A stretch of DNA of 64,000 nucleotides from Haladaptatus sp. ZSTT2 (GCF_037081775.1 NZ_JBAMHQ010000001.1:620001-684000); one strand, 5' to 3'. Shown: positions 41,545 to 50,929, numbered from the stretch's first letter. The notes: generated from the letters alone by a model not told the origin. Translations and numbers: made by a program.

Positions 41545-42669
41545 CTAGCCCACGAGCGTCACACCGATGAGCGACCCGACGCCGTAGGTGAGTGCCGCCG
41601 CAGCAAGCCCAATCAACACCTGTCGGCCACCAGAGTAGAGCAGACTGCGGCCGGTGAGGAGCGTGATGGCCGCGCCAATGCCGAACAGCGCAACGGCGCT
41701 GAGTGCGAGACTCGTGATGACGGCCGTCATGCCAGTCAGAACTGCAAACGGCGCGACGGGGACGATTGCGCCGAGCGCGAAGAGGACGAACGACGTACCC
41801 GCTGCTTCCCACGCCGACCCGCCGAGTTCCTCCGGGTTGATGCCGAGTTCTTCGCGCGTAAGGGTGTCGAGGGCCGTCTGTTCGTCTGCGAGGAGGCGTG
41901 CAGCCAGCTCTCGGGACTGCGGTTCTGTCAGCCCTTTCGCTTGGTAAATGAGTGCGAGTTCTTCTGCTTCCTCTGCTGGCGTCTCGCTGAGTTCTTCGGC
42001 TTCGATGGCTATCTGCCGTTGGTAGAGTTCTCTCGAACTCTGGACCGAGAGCCATTCGCCCATCGCCATCGACCCGGCTCCAGCGAGCAGCCCGGCGAGG
42101 CCGGTGATGAGGATGGCAGACCCAGAGAGCGCAGCCCCCGCGACGCCCATCACGAGACTCAGATTCGAGACGAGCCCGTCGTTCGCGCCGAGGACCGCCG
42201 CGCGGAGCGCGTTCCCGCTCGCAGAGCGATGACGGCCTTCGAGGCGAGCGAGGACGCTTCCCTCGACGCCCGCCGTCGAGTCGATTGTGCGGAGCAACGT
42301 GGCGTGCGACCGCTCGTCGGCTGGCAGCGACGTACCGGTCACCTCCGGTTGGCTGAGATAGCCCGCGTGACCGGCGCGTTCTGTCGCGGTGAGCGTGGGG
42401 AGAATCGTCTGTGCGCCGAATCGCCGGGCCAGCCACGAAAGCGTGCGAGCACGCCACGACGGCCGCGCGTCGGGGAGCGTTCCACCAGCTTCGCGGAGCC
42501 GGTCGGCCCAAAACTCGGCGTGTTTCGTTTCCGTCTCTGCGAGTTTTAGATAGACTTCAGCGAGTTGGGGTTGCGATTCGGTTTCAGCGAGCGTCCGGTA
42601 GAGCGACGCGCTGTCGATTTCGTCCTGCCAGTTCGCCTGATACCGGGCGGTGTCCCCCATCTCCACCAT
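41545..42669 (-). CDS. Ferritin-like/VIT1 fusion transporter (iron/manganese, MbfA-type)
   Basis: A 374-residue fusion. Residues 10-100 form a ferritin-like helix bundle (EIDSASLYRTLAETESQPQL, LAETETKHAEFWADR with ExxH) that may bind iron. The VIT1/CCC1 domain follows: VLGANDGLVSNLSLVMGVAG, GLLAGAGSMAMGEWLSVQSS and five hydrophobic helices to the C-terminus. Homologous fusions export iron in bacteria (MbfA). ATG 42669 or 42660 (MGDTARYQANW) is the start; the open frame beyond is antisense of the DUF2391 gene. Confidence 0.9.
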   Translation of the reverse strand: MVEMGDTARYQANWQDEIDSASLYRTLAETESQPQLAEVYLKLAETETKHAEFWADRLREAGGTLPDARPSWRARTLSWLARRFGAQTILPTLTATERAGHAGYLSQPEVTGTSLPADERSHATLLRTIDSTAGVEGSVLARLEGRHRSASGNALRAAVLGANDGLVSNLSLVMGVAGAALSGSAILITGLAGLLAGAGSMAMGEWLSVQSSRELYQRQIAIEAEELSETPAEEAEELALIYQAKGLTEPQSRELAARLLADEQTALDTLTREELGINPEELGGSAWEAAGTSFVLFALGAIVPVAPFAVLTGMTAVITSLALSAVALFGIGAAITLLTGRSLLYSGGRQVLIGLAAAALTYGVGSLIGVTLVG

Positions 42670-42747
42670 ACAGACTCGTACGAGTGCTGGCGGCTTAGCC
42701 CACACCCTCACGGGCAGAGTTTTACGCGCGGCGCGGGACGACAGCCT

Positions 42748-43323
42748 ATGGACAGCCGCGCAAACGGGTCGCGTGACGACCGCTCTACGCTTGCAGACCT
42801 GGCCCAGCAGTTCGACCGCCTCGAATCGACGGTCGATGATGAGGCCCGCGAGCAGGTGCGAGAAGCGCGGGCGATTGCGATGGAGGCGAGTCAAACCACC
42901 GCGTCTGTGTTCGGGAACACCATCAAGGGATTCGACCGCGCCGACGCCGCAGAAGCCTTTGTCGGGGCGATTATTTTCGGGATTCCGATGTTCGTAGAGA
43001 GCGGCACGCTCGAAGCGGGCGCGTTCATTGCGACGCATCCGAGCTACCTGCTTGCGACGATTGGGATTGCCATCAGTATCGTGATTGGCCTGCTCTACGT
43101 CGCAGACATCCAAGACGTCCGGATTACGAACCCGATTTTGGGCGTGTTCCCGCGGCGGCTCGTCGGCGTCGTCGCCATCTCGTTCGGGGCGGCCGTGTTG
43201 ATGATGAGCGCGTGGGGGCGCGTCTCGTGGGACGACTCGTGGCTCGCGCTCTGTCAGGTGAGCGTGGCGTTCGTCCCGATGGCCATCGGTGCGGCGCTTG
43301 GTGACATTCTCCCGGGGAGTTGA
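42748..43323 (+). CDS. DUF2391 family membrane protein
   Basis: A 191-residue integral membrane protein. A soluble coiled head of about 50 residues (STLADLAQQFDRLESTVDDE) precedes about five hydrophobic helices that include GAIIFGIPMFVESGTLEAGA, LLATIGIAISIVIGLLYVAD and VSVAFVPMAIGAALGDILPG. This matches the DUF2391 layout by my recollection. ATG 42748 sits after a TATA-like tttac. It is divergent from the VIT gene. Function unknown. Confidence 0.72.
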   Translation: MDSRANGSRDDRSTLADLAQQFDRLESTVDDEAREQVREARAIAMEASQTTASVFGNTIKGFDRADAAEAFVGAIIFGIPMFVESGTLEAGAFIATHPSYLLATIGIAISIVIGLLYVADIQDVRITNPILGVFPRRLVGVVAISFGAAVLMMSAWGRVSWDDSWLALCQVSVAFVPMAIGAALGDILPGS

Positions 43324-43373
43324 GTCCAACTCCGTTTGATAACGGTTAAAAGCCGCGAGACGGAAGAGGGGGT

Positions 43374-43553
43374 ATGAGCGGGAGTCAACAAGTTTCTGCA
43401 CGGAAGTGCGTTTCGTGTGGAATCAACATTTCCGGTACCAACGCCGCCGCATTCGACTGTCCAGACTGCGGCCAGCAGATTTACCGCTGTGCGAAGTGCC
43501 GAAAGCAGAGCAACCTCTATGAGTGTCCTGACTGCGGATTCACCGGTCCATAA
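43374..43553 (+). CDS. Zinc-finger micro-protein (59 aa, HVO_2753-type)
   Basis: A 59-residue protein with four CPxCG-like pairs: CVSCG, CPDCG, CAKC and CPDCG, spaced so that two zinc sites can form. Sequence and size resemble HVO_2753 of Haloferax volcanii, a zinc micro-protein whose deletion affects swarming and biofilm; this comparison is from memory. It ends 2 nt before the EF-1beta ATG, so both are on one mRNA. Its place beside a translation factor suggests a ribosome- or RNA-linked role. Confidence 0.85.
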   Translation: MSGSQQVSARKCVSCGINISGTNAAAFDCPDCGQQIYRCAKCRKQSNLYECPDCGFTGP

Positions 43554-43555
43554 TC

Positions 43556-43822
43556 ATGGGAAAAGTAGCCGCCAAGATGAAAGTCATGCCGAACAGCCCT
43601 GAAATCGACCTGGACGACCTCCAGGACCGCCTTGAGCAGTCCCTGCCTGAAGGCGCAAAAATCAACGGCTTCGAACGCGACAACGTCGCATTCGGCCTCA
43701 TCGCCCTCCTGCCAACCGTCATCGTCCCGGACGGTGCTGGTGGCACGGAAGCAGTCGAGGAAGCCTTCATCGAAGTCGACGGCGTCGAATCTGTCTCCGT
43801 CGAAAACGTCGGCCGCATTTAA
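43556..43822 (+). CDS. ef1b: Translation elongation factor aEF-1beta
   Basis: Guanine nucleotide exchange factor for elongation factor 1-alpha. The 88-residue protein matches the archaeal EF-1beta core: [40 protein letters not shown] and the end [13 protein letters not shown]. No N-terminal GST-like domain, as usual in archaea. It is directly preceded by the zinc micro-protein gene. Confidence 0.96.
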   Translation: MGKVAAKMKVMPNSPEIDLDDLQDRLEQSLPEGAKINGFERDNVAFGLIALLPTVIVPDGAGGTEAVEEAFIEVDGVESVSVENVGRI

Positions 43823-43870
43823 GCCGACACCCGTTTTTCACGCCCACTACCCGGTGAGCGACGCCGCTGC

Positions 43871-44536
43871 TCAGCGGAGCGAGGCGAGAATTTCTTTGAT
43901 GCGTGGCGTGCCTTGAGGCACCGTCCCGCCGTGATAGCAGTGGGTGGTCGTCACGTCGAACGAGGCGAGTTTTTCGACCGACTCGGTGGCCGTCTGCATG
44001 TCCGGGGTGAACTCGGGTCTCGGCCCGACGAGTCCGTCTACGACGTTGAGCGCATCGCCCGAGATGAGCGTGTACGTCGTGGGGAAATACAGCGAGCAGT
44101 GGCCCGGTGAGTGGCCGGGCGTCGAGACAACCTGCATCGGTCCAACTGCAGTTCTGAAACTCACCCCATCGACGAGTTCGACGTCCACGGGAACCGGGTC
44201 AGGCACCCAGTTTCCCTTCTCCGGCGGCATTTTGCCTTCGAGGTAGGGGGCTTCCCGGCCGTGCGTGCAGACGAGGGCGTCGGTTCGACTGACGAGGCGT
44301 GCCAATCCGGCGGCGTGGTCTGCGTCATGGTGGGTGATGATGATGACGGAGATGTCGTCGATGCCGTAGCCAAGGCTGTTGAGATTGGCGTCGATATCAC
44401 CGTGAGCATCAGGAACCGCCGTATCGACGAGAATGAGGCCGTGGTCGGTTTCGACGGCGACGGGGTGAATCTCGATATCGTGGTCGCCAAACGGCACCGA
44501 AAGGGGGATGGGGTGTATCGCGTCGGGAAGCACCAT
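43871..44536 (-). CDS. Metallo-beta-lactamase fold hydrolase
   Basis: A 221-residue MBL-fold enzyme with the binuclear metal motif HHDADHAAGL (HxHxDH type: here IITHHDADHA), the later His in VVSTPGHSPGHCSLYF, the Asp in LISGDALNVVDG and the final His in TTTHCYHGGTV. It resembles glyoxalase II/lactonase-like cytosolic hydrolases; the substrate is unknown. It converges with ef1b and lies downstream of the cystathionine enzyme gene on the same strand. Confidence 0.87.
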   Translation of the reverse strand: MVLPDAIHPIPLSVPFGDHDIEIHPVAVETDHGLILVDTAVPDAHGDIDANLNSLGYGIDDISVIIITHHDADHAAGLARLVSRTDALVCTHGREAPYLEGKMPPEKGNWVPDPVPVDVELVDGVSFRTAVGPMQVVSTPGHSPGHCSLYFPTTYTLISGDALNVVDGLVGPRPEFTPDMQTATESVEKLASFDVTTTHCYHGGTVPQGTPRIKEILASLR

Positions 44537-44566
44537 ACCCCCCGTACGTCGGCAGATGAGGTAAAG

Positions 44567-45718
44567 TTACAGCGCGGCGTCGAACGCCTGCTGGAGGTCT
44601 GCTTTCAGGTCGTCTATGTGCTCGATGCCGACGCTCACGCGGATGAGGCCGTCAGTGAGGCCCGCCGCGAGGCGCTCTTCTTTCGGAATGGCTGCGTGGG
44701 TCATCGCTGCTGGCTGTTCGATGAGGCTCTCGACGCCGCCGAGGCTCTCTGCGAGCGTGAACACGTCCGTCTCGCTCACGACCGTACTCGCCTGTTCTAA
44801 CGTGCCGTCGAACTCGAACGAAAGCATCCCACCGAAGTCGTCCATCTGCGCTGCGGCGAGGTCGTGTTGTGGGTGGGATTCGAGGCCGGGGTAGTAGACT
44901 TTGGAGACGGCGTCATGGTCTGCGAGCCATTCGGCGAGGTCGCGGGCGTTGTCGCAGTGGCGGTCCATGCGAACGGGGAGCGTCTTGGTGCCCCGGAGCA
45001 CGAGGAAACAGCCGAACGGACCGGGCGTCGCGCCTACCGAATTCTGGTAGAAGCCAATCTCCTCGTCCAACTCCTCGTCGTCGGTGATGAGCGCGCCGCC
45101 GATGACGTCTGAGTGGCCGCCGAGGTACTTGGTGAGCGAGTGGGCGACGATGTCAGCGCCGTGGTCGAGCGGGCGCTGGAGGTACGGCGTGGCGAAGGTG
45201 TTGTCCACCGTACAGAGCGCGTCGTGGTCGTGGGCGATGTCTGCGAGCGCGCCAATGTCGTTTACGTTCATCAGCGGGTTGGTCGGCGTTTCGACCCAGA
45301 CGAGGGCCGTCTCGTCGCGCATGGCGTCGCGGACGGCGTCGTGATCGGTCGTGTCCACGAAGTCGAAGTCGAGGCCGTACTTCTCGTACACCTGCGTGAA
45401 GATGCGGTGCGTACCCCCATACACGTCGTTGCCGGCGACGACGTGGTCGCCCGAATCAAGCAGGTTGAGGACGGTGTTTATCGCGCCCATCCCCGAGGAG
45501 AAACAGCGGCCGTACGCGCCGTTTTCGAGCGCGGCGAGGTTTGCTTCTAAGTCCGTGCGGGTGGGGTTGCCCGTGCGCGAATACTCGTAGCCGCGGTGGT
45601 CGCCGGGGCCGTCTTGGACGTAGGTCGAATTGGCGTGAATTGGCGTCATCAGCGCGCCGGTCTCCTCGTCGGGTTCCTGCCCGGCGTGGATGGCGCGGGT
45701 TTCTATGTGTTCGTCCAT
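44567..45718 (-). CDS. Cystathionine gamma-synthase/gamma-lyase (PLP, Cys/Met metabolism family)
   Basis: A 383-residue fold-type I PLP enzyme. [20 protein letters not shown] starts the family, [19 protein letters not shown] binds the cofactor phosphate, and [18 protein letters not shown] holds the PLP lysine. CGS and CGL cannot be told apart from sequence alone. ATG 45718 is the family-like start; ATG 45727 is 9 nt upstream. With cysK (8829) this would give a transsulfuration branch. Confidence 0.92.
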   Translation of the reverse strand: MDEHIETRAIHAGQEPDEETGALMTPIHANSTYVQDGPGDHRGYEYSRTGNPTRTDLEANLAALENGAYGRCFSSGMGAINTVLNLLDSGDHVVAGNDVYGGTHRIFTQVYEKYGLDFDFVDTTDHDAVRDAMRDETALVWVETPTNPLMNVNDIGALADIAHDHDALCTVDNTFATPYLQRPLDHGADIVAHSLTKYLGGHSDVIGGALITDDEELDEEIGFYQNSVGATPGPFGCFLVLRGTKTLPVRMDRHCDNARDLAEWLADHDAVSKVYYPGLESHPQHDLAAAQMDDFGGMLSFEFDGTLEQASTVVSETDVFTLAESLGGVESLIEQPAAMTHAAIPKEERLAAGLTDGLIRVSVGIEHIDDLKADLQQAFDAAL

Positions 45719-45836
45719 GCGCGCCACGTGGGGAGCCTGCGGGTTACGTCTACCGTTCTCGTGTGCGACCTTTTTTAGGGGATGAGATTCACCACGCTTA
45801 AGTTCAGGAACAGGCTGGTCTCGAAGGGTTCAACCA

Positions 45837-46907
45837 ATGGAAATCAGAACGGGAATCTCTTATGGCGACGTGCTCCTCGTGCCACAGCGGTCTCCAGTGG
45901 ACAGCCGGAGCGACGTCGATCTCTCGACGCACCTCACGCCGAATCTGGAACTCGACACGCCTCTCGTCAGCGCGGCGATGGACACCGTGACGGAAGCCGA
46001 ACTGGCAATCGCTCTCTCCGAACTCGGCGGTCTCGGCACCATCCACCGCTTCCTGAGCATCGAAGAACAGGCTGCACAGGTGCGCGCCGTCAAAGACGCA
46101 GGCGAGCGCGTGGCCGCCGCCGTCGGCATCAACGAAGACTACCTCGAACGCACGGAAGCGTGTCTGATGGCGGGTACAGACTGCATCATGATGGACGTCG
46201 CCCACGGCCACATGGAGGCGTGTCTCGACGCCGCCGCGCGCATCGACTGGGAGTACGACGCCGAACTCGTCGTCGGCAACGTCGTGACCGCAGCGGCAGT
46301 GCGCGACCTCTACGAGGCGGGTGCAGACGGCGTGAAAGTCGGCGTCGGGCCGGGCTCACACTGCACGACGCGAAAAGTTGCGGGCGCGGGCAAACCACAG
46401 CTCACGGCCATCGACGACTGCGCCGAAGTCGCCGCAGAACTCGGCGTTCCCATCTGCGCAGACGGCGGCGTGCGCACCTCCGGCGACGCCACGAAGGCGC
46501 TCATGGCCGGGGCTGACACCGTCATGATGGGCAGTTTCTTCGCCGGAACCGACGAAGCGCCGGGCGACATCGTAACCCACGGAAACGAGCAGTTCAAGCG
46601 CACCCGTGGGATGGCGAGTTCGGCCGCCGCAGAGGCGCGGACGGACAAAGAGAGCAACCCGTCGGCGGACGAAGGCGTCGATGGGCTGACGCCGTACAAA
46701 GGCGCGCTCGCGCCACTCGTCAGCGAGTTCCTCGCGGGCGTTCGCTCTGGCGTGAGCTACTGTGGCGGCCACACACTCACAGAGGCGCGCGAGAAGGCCG
46801 AGTTCATCCGCGTCGCACAGAGCGCCCATGAGCGCGAGGGAGCCCACGGGGTAGCTCTCGACGTGGAACCGGCAGACGAACCGGCCCCCGTCCCCCCGAT
46901 GCAGTAG
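45837..46907 (+). CDS. GMP reductase/IMP dehydrogenase-family protein without CBS domains
   Basis: A 356-residue IMPDH/GMPR TIM barrel: [40 protein letters not shown] with the catalytic Cys loop, [20 protein letters not shown] and [19 protein letters not shown]. There is no CBS pair, and the loop has [10 protein letters not shown] as in GMP reductases (GPGS-CTTRK), so GMP reductase is the better call than IMPDH. It would recycle GMP to IMP. The gene is monocistronic and diverges from the cystathionine enzyme. Confidence 0.75.
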   Translation: MEIRTGISYGDVLLVPQRSPVDSRSDVDLSTHLTPNLELDTPLVSAAMDTVTEAELAIALSELGGLGTIHRFLSIEEQAAQVRAVKDAGERVAAAVGINEDYLERTEACLMAGTDCIMMDVAHGHMEACLDAAARIDWEYDAELVVGNVVTAAAVRDLYEAGADGVKVGVGPGSHCTTRKVAGAGKPQLTAIDDCAEVAAELGVPICADGGVRTSGDATKALMAGADTVMMGSFFAGTDEAPGDIVTHGNEQFKRTRGMASSAAAEARTDKESNPSADEGVDGLTPYKGALAPLVSEFLAGVRSGVSYCGGHTLTEAREKAEFIRVAQSAHEREGAHGVALDVEPADEPAPVPPMQ

Positions 46908-46934
46908 TGCCGTCGGACGGAACGGGAACGCACG

Positions 46935-46942
46935 TTTTATTA
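46935..46942 (+). promoter_or_regulatory. Probable TATA box of the rpl21e operon
   Basis: TTTTATTA lies 29 nt before the rpl21e ATG (46972), giving a predicted leader of only a few bases. Positional evidence only. Confidence 0.4.
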
Positions 46943-46971
46943 GTCCGACCGATTAAGATTTGCCCACGACT

Positions 46972-47262
46972 ATGCCGAACTCCCACGGGCCCCTAAGCCA
47001 CACCCGGAACAAGCTTTCGAACAAACCACGAGAGCGCGGCACCTCGCCGCCACAGCGCTCGGTCCAGCAGTTCGAGGCTGGCGAGAAGGTGCACATGCAC
47101 ATCGACCCATCCGTCCCGAAGGGTCGCTTCCACCCACGCTTCAACGGCCAGACTGGCGAAATCATCGAACAGCAGGGCCGCGCGTACAAAATCGCAATCA
47201 ATGACGGTGGAAAGCGGAAGACCATCATCGCGAAGCCCGCTCACCTCCGCCGTCAGAAATGA
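46972..47262 (+). CDS. rpl21e: 50S ribosomal protein L21e
   Basis: A 96-residue ribosomal protein: MPNSHGPLSHTRNKLSNKPR, then the SH3-like core VHMHIDPSVPKGRFHPRFNG and GEIIEQQGRAYKIAINDGGK. The length and both halves match archaeal L21e. It starts the rpl21e-rpoF-DUF655-ksgA operon and overlaps rpoF by 4 nt. The in-frame ATG at 46960 is rejected because MPNSHGP is the family start. Confidence 0.97.
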   Translation: MPNSHGPLSHTRNKLSNKPRERGTSPPQRSVQQFEAGEKVHMHIDPSVPKGRFHPRFNGQTGEIIEQQGRAYKIAINDGGKRKTIIAKPAHLRRQK

Positions 47263-47615
47263 CCATCTTCAAAGAAAAGCTCGACGAGGAGTATCTCACC
47301 ATCTCCGAGGCGAAAGAACTCCTCGCCGACATCGAGATGGAGCGCGCCGCGGACGAAGAGCGTGAGATGCGCTACGAACTCGCGCGTGCAATCGAGCACG
47401 TAAACCGCTTTGCCGTGCTTTCGGCAGACGACGCGAACGAACTCGTCGCAGAGCTCTCCGAACTCGAAAAGGTCGCAGAGCCAACGGCGTACAAAATCGC
47501 AGACCTCCTGCCACGCGACCGCGACGAACTGCGCGCCATCTACGCCCAAGAGCGGTTCGCGCTCTCGGGTGACGAACTCGACGAAATCCTCAACATCGTC
47601 TCGAAATACGTCTAA
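47259..47615 (+). CDS. rpoF: RNA polymerase subunit Rpo4 (RpoF/Rpb4)
   Basis: A 118-residue stalk subunit of archaeal RNA polymerase. It has the Rpb4 helical pattern EYLTISEAKELLADIEMER, LARAIEHVNRFAVLSADDAN, KIADLLPRDRDELRAIYAQE and ILNIVSKYV. It pairs with Rpo7 (not in the window). Overlap of 4 nt with rpl21e shows coupled translation. Confidence 0.95.
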   Translation: MTIFKEKLDEEYLTISEAKELLADIEMERAADEEREMRYELARAIEHVNRFAVLSADDANELVAELSELEKVAEPTAYKIADLLPRDRDELRAIYAQERFALSGDELDEILNIVSKYV

Positions 47616-47657
47616 GTGGCGACTATTTAAGTTCGCCACCGTCGTACGGTTTTTCAT

Positions 47658-48227
47658 ATGAGCGATACCGAGAGCGGTGATGTCACGACAGCCGTTATCC
47701 TCGACTACCTTCCACACGGGAAGAGTGGCGACGACCGCCCGAGCTATCAGAAGCCGGCAATCGCGTACGCGCTCACCGAGGCGACGTTTGCCCTCGTTGA
47801 ATGCACCCTCGCGGAGGGTGCAGACCTAAACATCGGTGACCGCGTCACCACCAAACCAAAAGACGAGCAAGTGGAGACGGTCGAGCACGTCGAGTACGAC
47901 GACCTCTCGGGGGCTGCCCGCGCGGAACTCGAATATGTGGTTCGCGATATCGTCGAGAACAACGAACAGCGCTTCGTGGACTTCTACAACGATGCGCAAC
48001 CTATCTCGCTGCGCCTCCACCAACTCAACTTGCTGCCCGGCATCGGGAAGAAACTGCGCAACAACATTCTCGAACAACGCAAGCGCGGCCCCTTCGAGAG
48101 CTTCGAAGAACTCGAAGAGCGCGTGAAGGGCCTGCACAAGCCAAAAGAGGTGCTCGTCGAACGCATCTTAGAGGAACTCCACGACGACGACCTGAAGTAC
48201 AAGGCGTTCGTCCGCCGAGAGAACTGA
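47658..48227 (+). CDS. DUF655 nucleic-acid-binding protein
   Basis: A 189-residue archaeal DUF655 protein. The N-terminal half is an OB-like strand set (TTAVILDYLPHGKSGDDRPS, LNIGDRVTTKPKDEQVETVE) and the C-terminal half is a helix-hairpin-helix (LNLLPGIGKKLRNNILEQRK, RGPFESFEELEERVKGL). The position between rpoF and ksgA is conserved in archaea and suggests a ribosome or RNA role. Function not established. Confidence 0.9.
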   Translation: MSDTESGDVTTAVILDYLPHGKSGDDRPSYQKPAIAYALTEATFALVECTLAEGADLNIGDRVTTKPKDEQVETVEHVEYDDLSGAARAELEYVVRDIVENNEQRFVDFYNDAQPISLRLHQLNLLPGIGKKLRNNILEQRKRGPFESFEELEERVKGLHKPKEVLVERILEELHDDDLKYKAFVRREN

Positions 48228-48267
48228 AGGCTTTAGATACGGGCGGCCGCCTACTCGCCAACAACCA

Positions 48268-49155
48268 ATGACGAACTCAGATGGGAGCGAACCGACGCGC
48301 GCCGAACAGACCGGTCATCGACAGGCGCGTGCACTCATCAAGCGAGCGGGCGTCCGCGCGGATACGAACCAAGACCAGCACTTTCTCGTAGACGACAGAG
48401 TTCTCGACAGACTACCGAGCCACGCGACCGATGCAGGTATCGACTGCTCGCACATCCTCGAAATCGGCCCCGGTGCGGGCGTGCTCACCGACCGCTTGCT
48501 CTCGGTAGCAGACAAGGTGACGGCCGTCGAACGCGACAAACGCTTTGCTGAGTTCCTGCGCCGTGAGTTCGCAGCCGAAATCGAGTCGGGCAAACTCACC
48601 CTCATCGAAGGCGACGCCCTCGACGTGGAACTCCCCGCTGACGTGACGGCGTCTATCTCGAATCTCCCCTACAGCGTCTCCAGTGAGCTGTCCTTTCGCT
48701 TGCTCCCGCGGGACATCCCTCTCATCTTGATGTTCCAAAAGGAGTTCGCAGCGCGGATGGCCGCAGACCCAGCGACCGACGAGTACGGGCGACTGTCGGT
48801 GACCGCGGGCCACTACGCCGACATCGAAGTCGTCGAATCGGTGCCCAAATCCGCCTTCTCGCCGCCGCCACAGGTCGAGAGCGCCATCGTTCGAGCGATG
48901 CCGCGAACCCCTGAGTACGAGGTGCCAGACGACGAGTTCTTCTTGAACTTCGTGACCGCGGTGTTCACCCAGCGACGCAAGACGATGCGCAATGCGGTGC
49001 GAAACACCGCCCACATCTCGCACCTCGGTGACCCGAAAGCCGTCGTCGCGGCGGCCGACGAGGAACTGATGAGCATGCGCGCGGGCAAGGTCACCCCGGC
49101 ACAGTTCGCGGAACTTGCGACGCTCGCCTACGAGGTGGGTAACCCCGACGTATGA
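48268..49155 (+). CDS. ksgA: 16S rRNA dimethyladenosine transferase KsgA
   Basis: Dimethylates two adjacent adenosines of helix 45 in 16S rRNA during small-subunit maturation. The 295-residue Rossmann protein has the SAM motif ILEIGPGAGVLTDRLLS, the catalytic SNLPYSVSSELSFRLL (NLPY) and a C-terminal domain with FTQRRKTMRNAVRNT. A 30-residue basic N-terminal extension is present. It overlaps the mscS gene by 4 nt. Confidence 0.96.
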   Translation: MTNSDGSEPTRAEQTGHRQARALIKRAGVRADTNQDQHFLVDDRVLDRLPSHATDAGIDCSHILEIGPGAGVLTDRLLSVADKVTAVERDKRFAEFLRREFAAEIESGKLTLIEGDALDVELPADVTASISNLPYSVSSELSFRLLPRDIPLILMFQKEFAARMAADPATDEYGRLSVTAGHYADIEVVESVPKSAFSPPPQVESAIVRAMPRTPEYEVPDDEFFLNFVTAVFTQRRKTMRNAVRNTAHISHLGDPKAVVAAADEELMSMRAGKVTPAQFAELATLAYEVGNPDV

Positions 49156-50339
49156 GCTTTCACACCCCGTTTCTCGCCTGGCTCGAATCGCTGTTTTTGA
49201 CTCCCGAGTCGAAAGTCGCCGGGACAGTTGCCGTCGTCGTTGGGCTAGTCGTCGGTGGAATGGTGTTGCGAAAAGCCGGGAACCTGCTCAAAGACCGCTT
49301 TGGGTCGTGGCAGGTCGAAGTCGCCCAGATTACCGTCGGTGGCGCGCTCATGACCGGGTCGGTGCTCATCTTGGTCATCATCTGGGGGGCTACCAGTCAG
49401 GTCATCTCCGCGCTCGCCGTGCTCAAACTCTCCGGCGAGGATAGCGTGTTGGTGCTGTTTACGGTCATCTTGTTCATCACGGCGATTGCGCTGATGCGGG
49501 CGCTCAAGCATCTGGTGGACAGGTTCGTCGACGAACACGACGCCGTCACCGACCACCAGCGCCAGATGGCCAACCGCACGATGCAGGTCATCATCTTCTG
49601 TCTCACGTCGCTCGTGGCGCTCTCGCTGTGGGGCATCAACATCCAAAACCTCCTGCTCGGCGCTGGCTTCCTCGGCCTCGTGCTCGGGCTTGCCGCCCGC
49701 CAGACGCTCGGCTCTGCGCTCGCGGGCTTCGTCCTGCTGTTCAGCCGCCCCTTCGAAGTGCGCGACTGGGTCGAGATTGGCGACCACGAGGGTATCGTCA
49801 CCGACATCACCATCGTCAATACGCGCATCCGGACGTTCGACGACGAGTACCTCATCATCCCGAACGACCAGGTGACGGGCAACGAAGTCGTGAACAAATC
49901 GCGTCGCGGCCGCCTGCGGGTCACCCTGGATGTGGGCGTCGATTACGAAGTGGACGTAGACCGCGCCGTCGAAATCGCCACCGACGCGATGAGCGGCCTC
50001 GACGAGATTCGCTCGGTGCCAAGCGCCCACGCCGTGCTCAAGGCGTTCGGTGACTCTGCGATTATCCTCGAATTACGGTTTTGGATAGACAACCCCACCG
50101 CGCGCAAGAAGTGGGACGCCCAGACCGCGGTCATCAGCGCCGTAAAGCGCGCCTTCGACGACGCGGGCGTCAAAATTCCGTTCCCACAGCGCGAACTCAT
50201 GGGTCGCTCTGAGGCGGGCGGGCTGCGCGTCAGCGACGAAGCGCCACCGACGACGGGCGTTGCAGAATCGACGGCCGAAGCGGAGGCCGACGGTGGCGCG
50301 GATGACGGGAACGAAGATGACGCGGAGGAAACGCAATGA
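49152..50339 (+). CDS. Mechanosensitive ion channel family protein (MscS-like), beside ksgA
   Basis: A 395-residue MscS-type channel with four or five membrane helices up to residue 180, the pore helix GLAARQTLGSALAGFVLLFS, and the beta domain VRDWVEIGDHEGIVTDITIV / YLIIPNDQVTGNEVVNKS. A cytoplasmic alpha/beta domain follows, then an acidic tail of about 50 residues. It differs from the mscS at 19692 in length and in having a full cytoplasmic domain. It overlaps ksgA and the methyltransferase gene by 4 nt each. Confidence 0.92.
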   Translation: MSFHTPFLAWLESLFLTPESKVAGTVAVVVGLVVGGMVLRKAGNLLKDRFGSWQVEVAQITVGGALMTGSVLILVIIWGATSQVISALAVLKLSGEDSVLVLFTVILFITAIALMRALKHLVDRFVDEHDAVTDHQRQMANRTMQVIIFCLTSLVALSLWGINIQNLLLGAGFLGLVLGLAARQTLGSALAGFVLLFSRPFEVRDWVEIGDHEGIVTDITIVNTRIRTFDDEYLIIPNDQVTGNEVVNKSRRGRLRVTLDVGVDYEVDVDRAVEIATDAMSGLDEIRSVPSAHAVLKAFGDSAIILELRFWIDNPTARKKWDAQTAVISAVKRAFDDAGVKIPFPQRELMGRSEAGGLRVSDEAPPTTGVAESTAEAEADGGADDGNEDDAEETQ

Positions 50340-50914
50340 CAGATCTCGCAGAACGCCGTGGCGTCGAGACGGAGGTGTACCAGCCAGCCGAAGACTCACG
50401 CCTTCTCGCTGAGGCAGCGGTGGCACAGGTCACGCCCGACGACCGAGTACTCGAAGTCGGCACCGGTTCTGGCTACGTCGCCGCCACCATCGAACAGGAA
50501 GTCGGCGCGCACGTCATTGCCTGTGACCTGAACCCGCATGCGTGCGAGCAGGCGCGCGAGCGCGGCGTCGAGGCGGCGCGGATGAACCTGACCGACGGCT
50601 TCCGCGATGGCGCGTTCGACGTGGTGGTGTTCAACCCGCCGTATCTGCCGACCGCCCCCGACGAGGCGGGCGACGACTGGATGGAAGTCGCGCTGTCTGG
50701 CGGAGAGAACGGCCGCGCGGTCATCGACCCGTTTCTCGAATCGGTGGGTCGTGTGCTCGCGCCGGACGGCTACGTCCTGTTGCTCGTGAGCACGCTCACG
50801 AACCTCGAAGCGGTGCGCGACACGGCCGCAAGTGCCGGCTTTTCAGCGAAAACCGTGCGCGAAGAATCCTATCCGTTCGAGCGGCTGACCGTCGAACGTC
50901 TCGACCGCCAGTAA
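50336..50914 (+). CDS. HemK2/MTQ2-type protein (release factor) methyltransferase
   Basis: A 192-residue SAM methyltransferase for the Gln of a release-factor GGQ or a related target. The sequence has VYQPAEDSRLLAEAA, the SAM loop VLEVGTGSGYVAATIEQ and the catalytic VVFNPPYLPT (NPPY). The small size and PAED motif fit the archaeal/eukaryotic HemK2 group rather than PrmC. It is co-transcribed with the mscS gene (4-nt overlap). Confidence 0.9.
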   Translation: MTDLAERRGVETEVYQPAEDSRLLAEAAVAQVTPDDRVLEVGTGSGYVAATIEQEVGAHVIACDLNPHACEQARERGVEAARMNLTDGFRDGAFDVVVFNPPYLPTAPDEAGDDWMEVALSGGENGRAVIDPFLESVGRVLAPDGYVLLLVSTLTNLEAVRDTAASAGFSAKTVREESYPFERLTVERLDRQ

Positions 50915-50929
50915 TTACTCAAAGTAATT
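50913..50929. promoter_or_regulatory. Inverted repeat before the methionine synthase pair
   Basis: AATTAC-5 nt-GTAATT, a perfect 6-bp inverted repeat, overlaps the stop codon of the upstream gene and lies 12 nt before the TATA-like AAATATTA (50942-50949). The ATG of the first MetE-like gene is at 50978, so the mRNA has a very short leader. Location just upstream of the core promoter suits an activator or repressor site, perhaps for methionine supply. No known consensus is matched. Confidence 0.4.

Noticed and set aside
41507-42511. 334-codon open frame on the minus strand overlapping the VIT transporter gene
   Set aside because: Arg/Pro/His-rich translation typical of a shadow frame in GC-rich DNA; the VIT frame is clearly coding.
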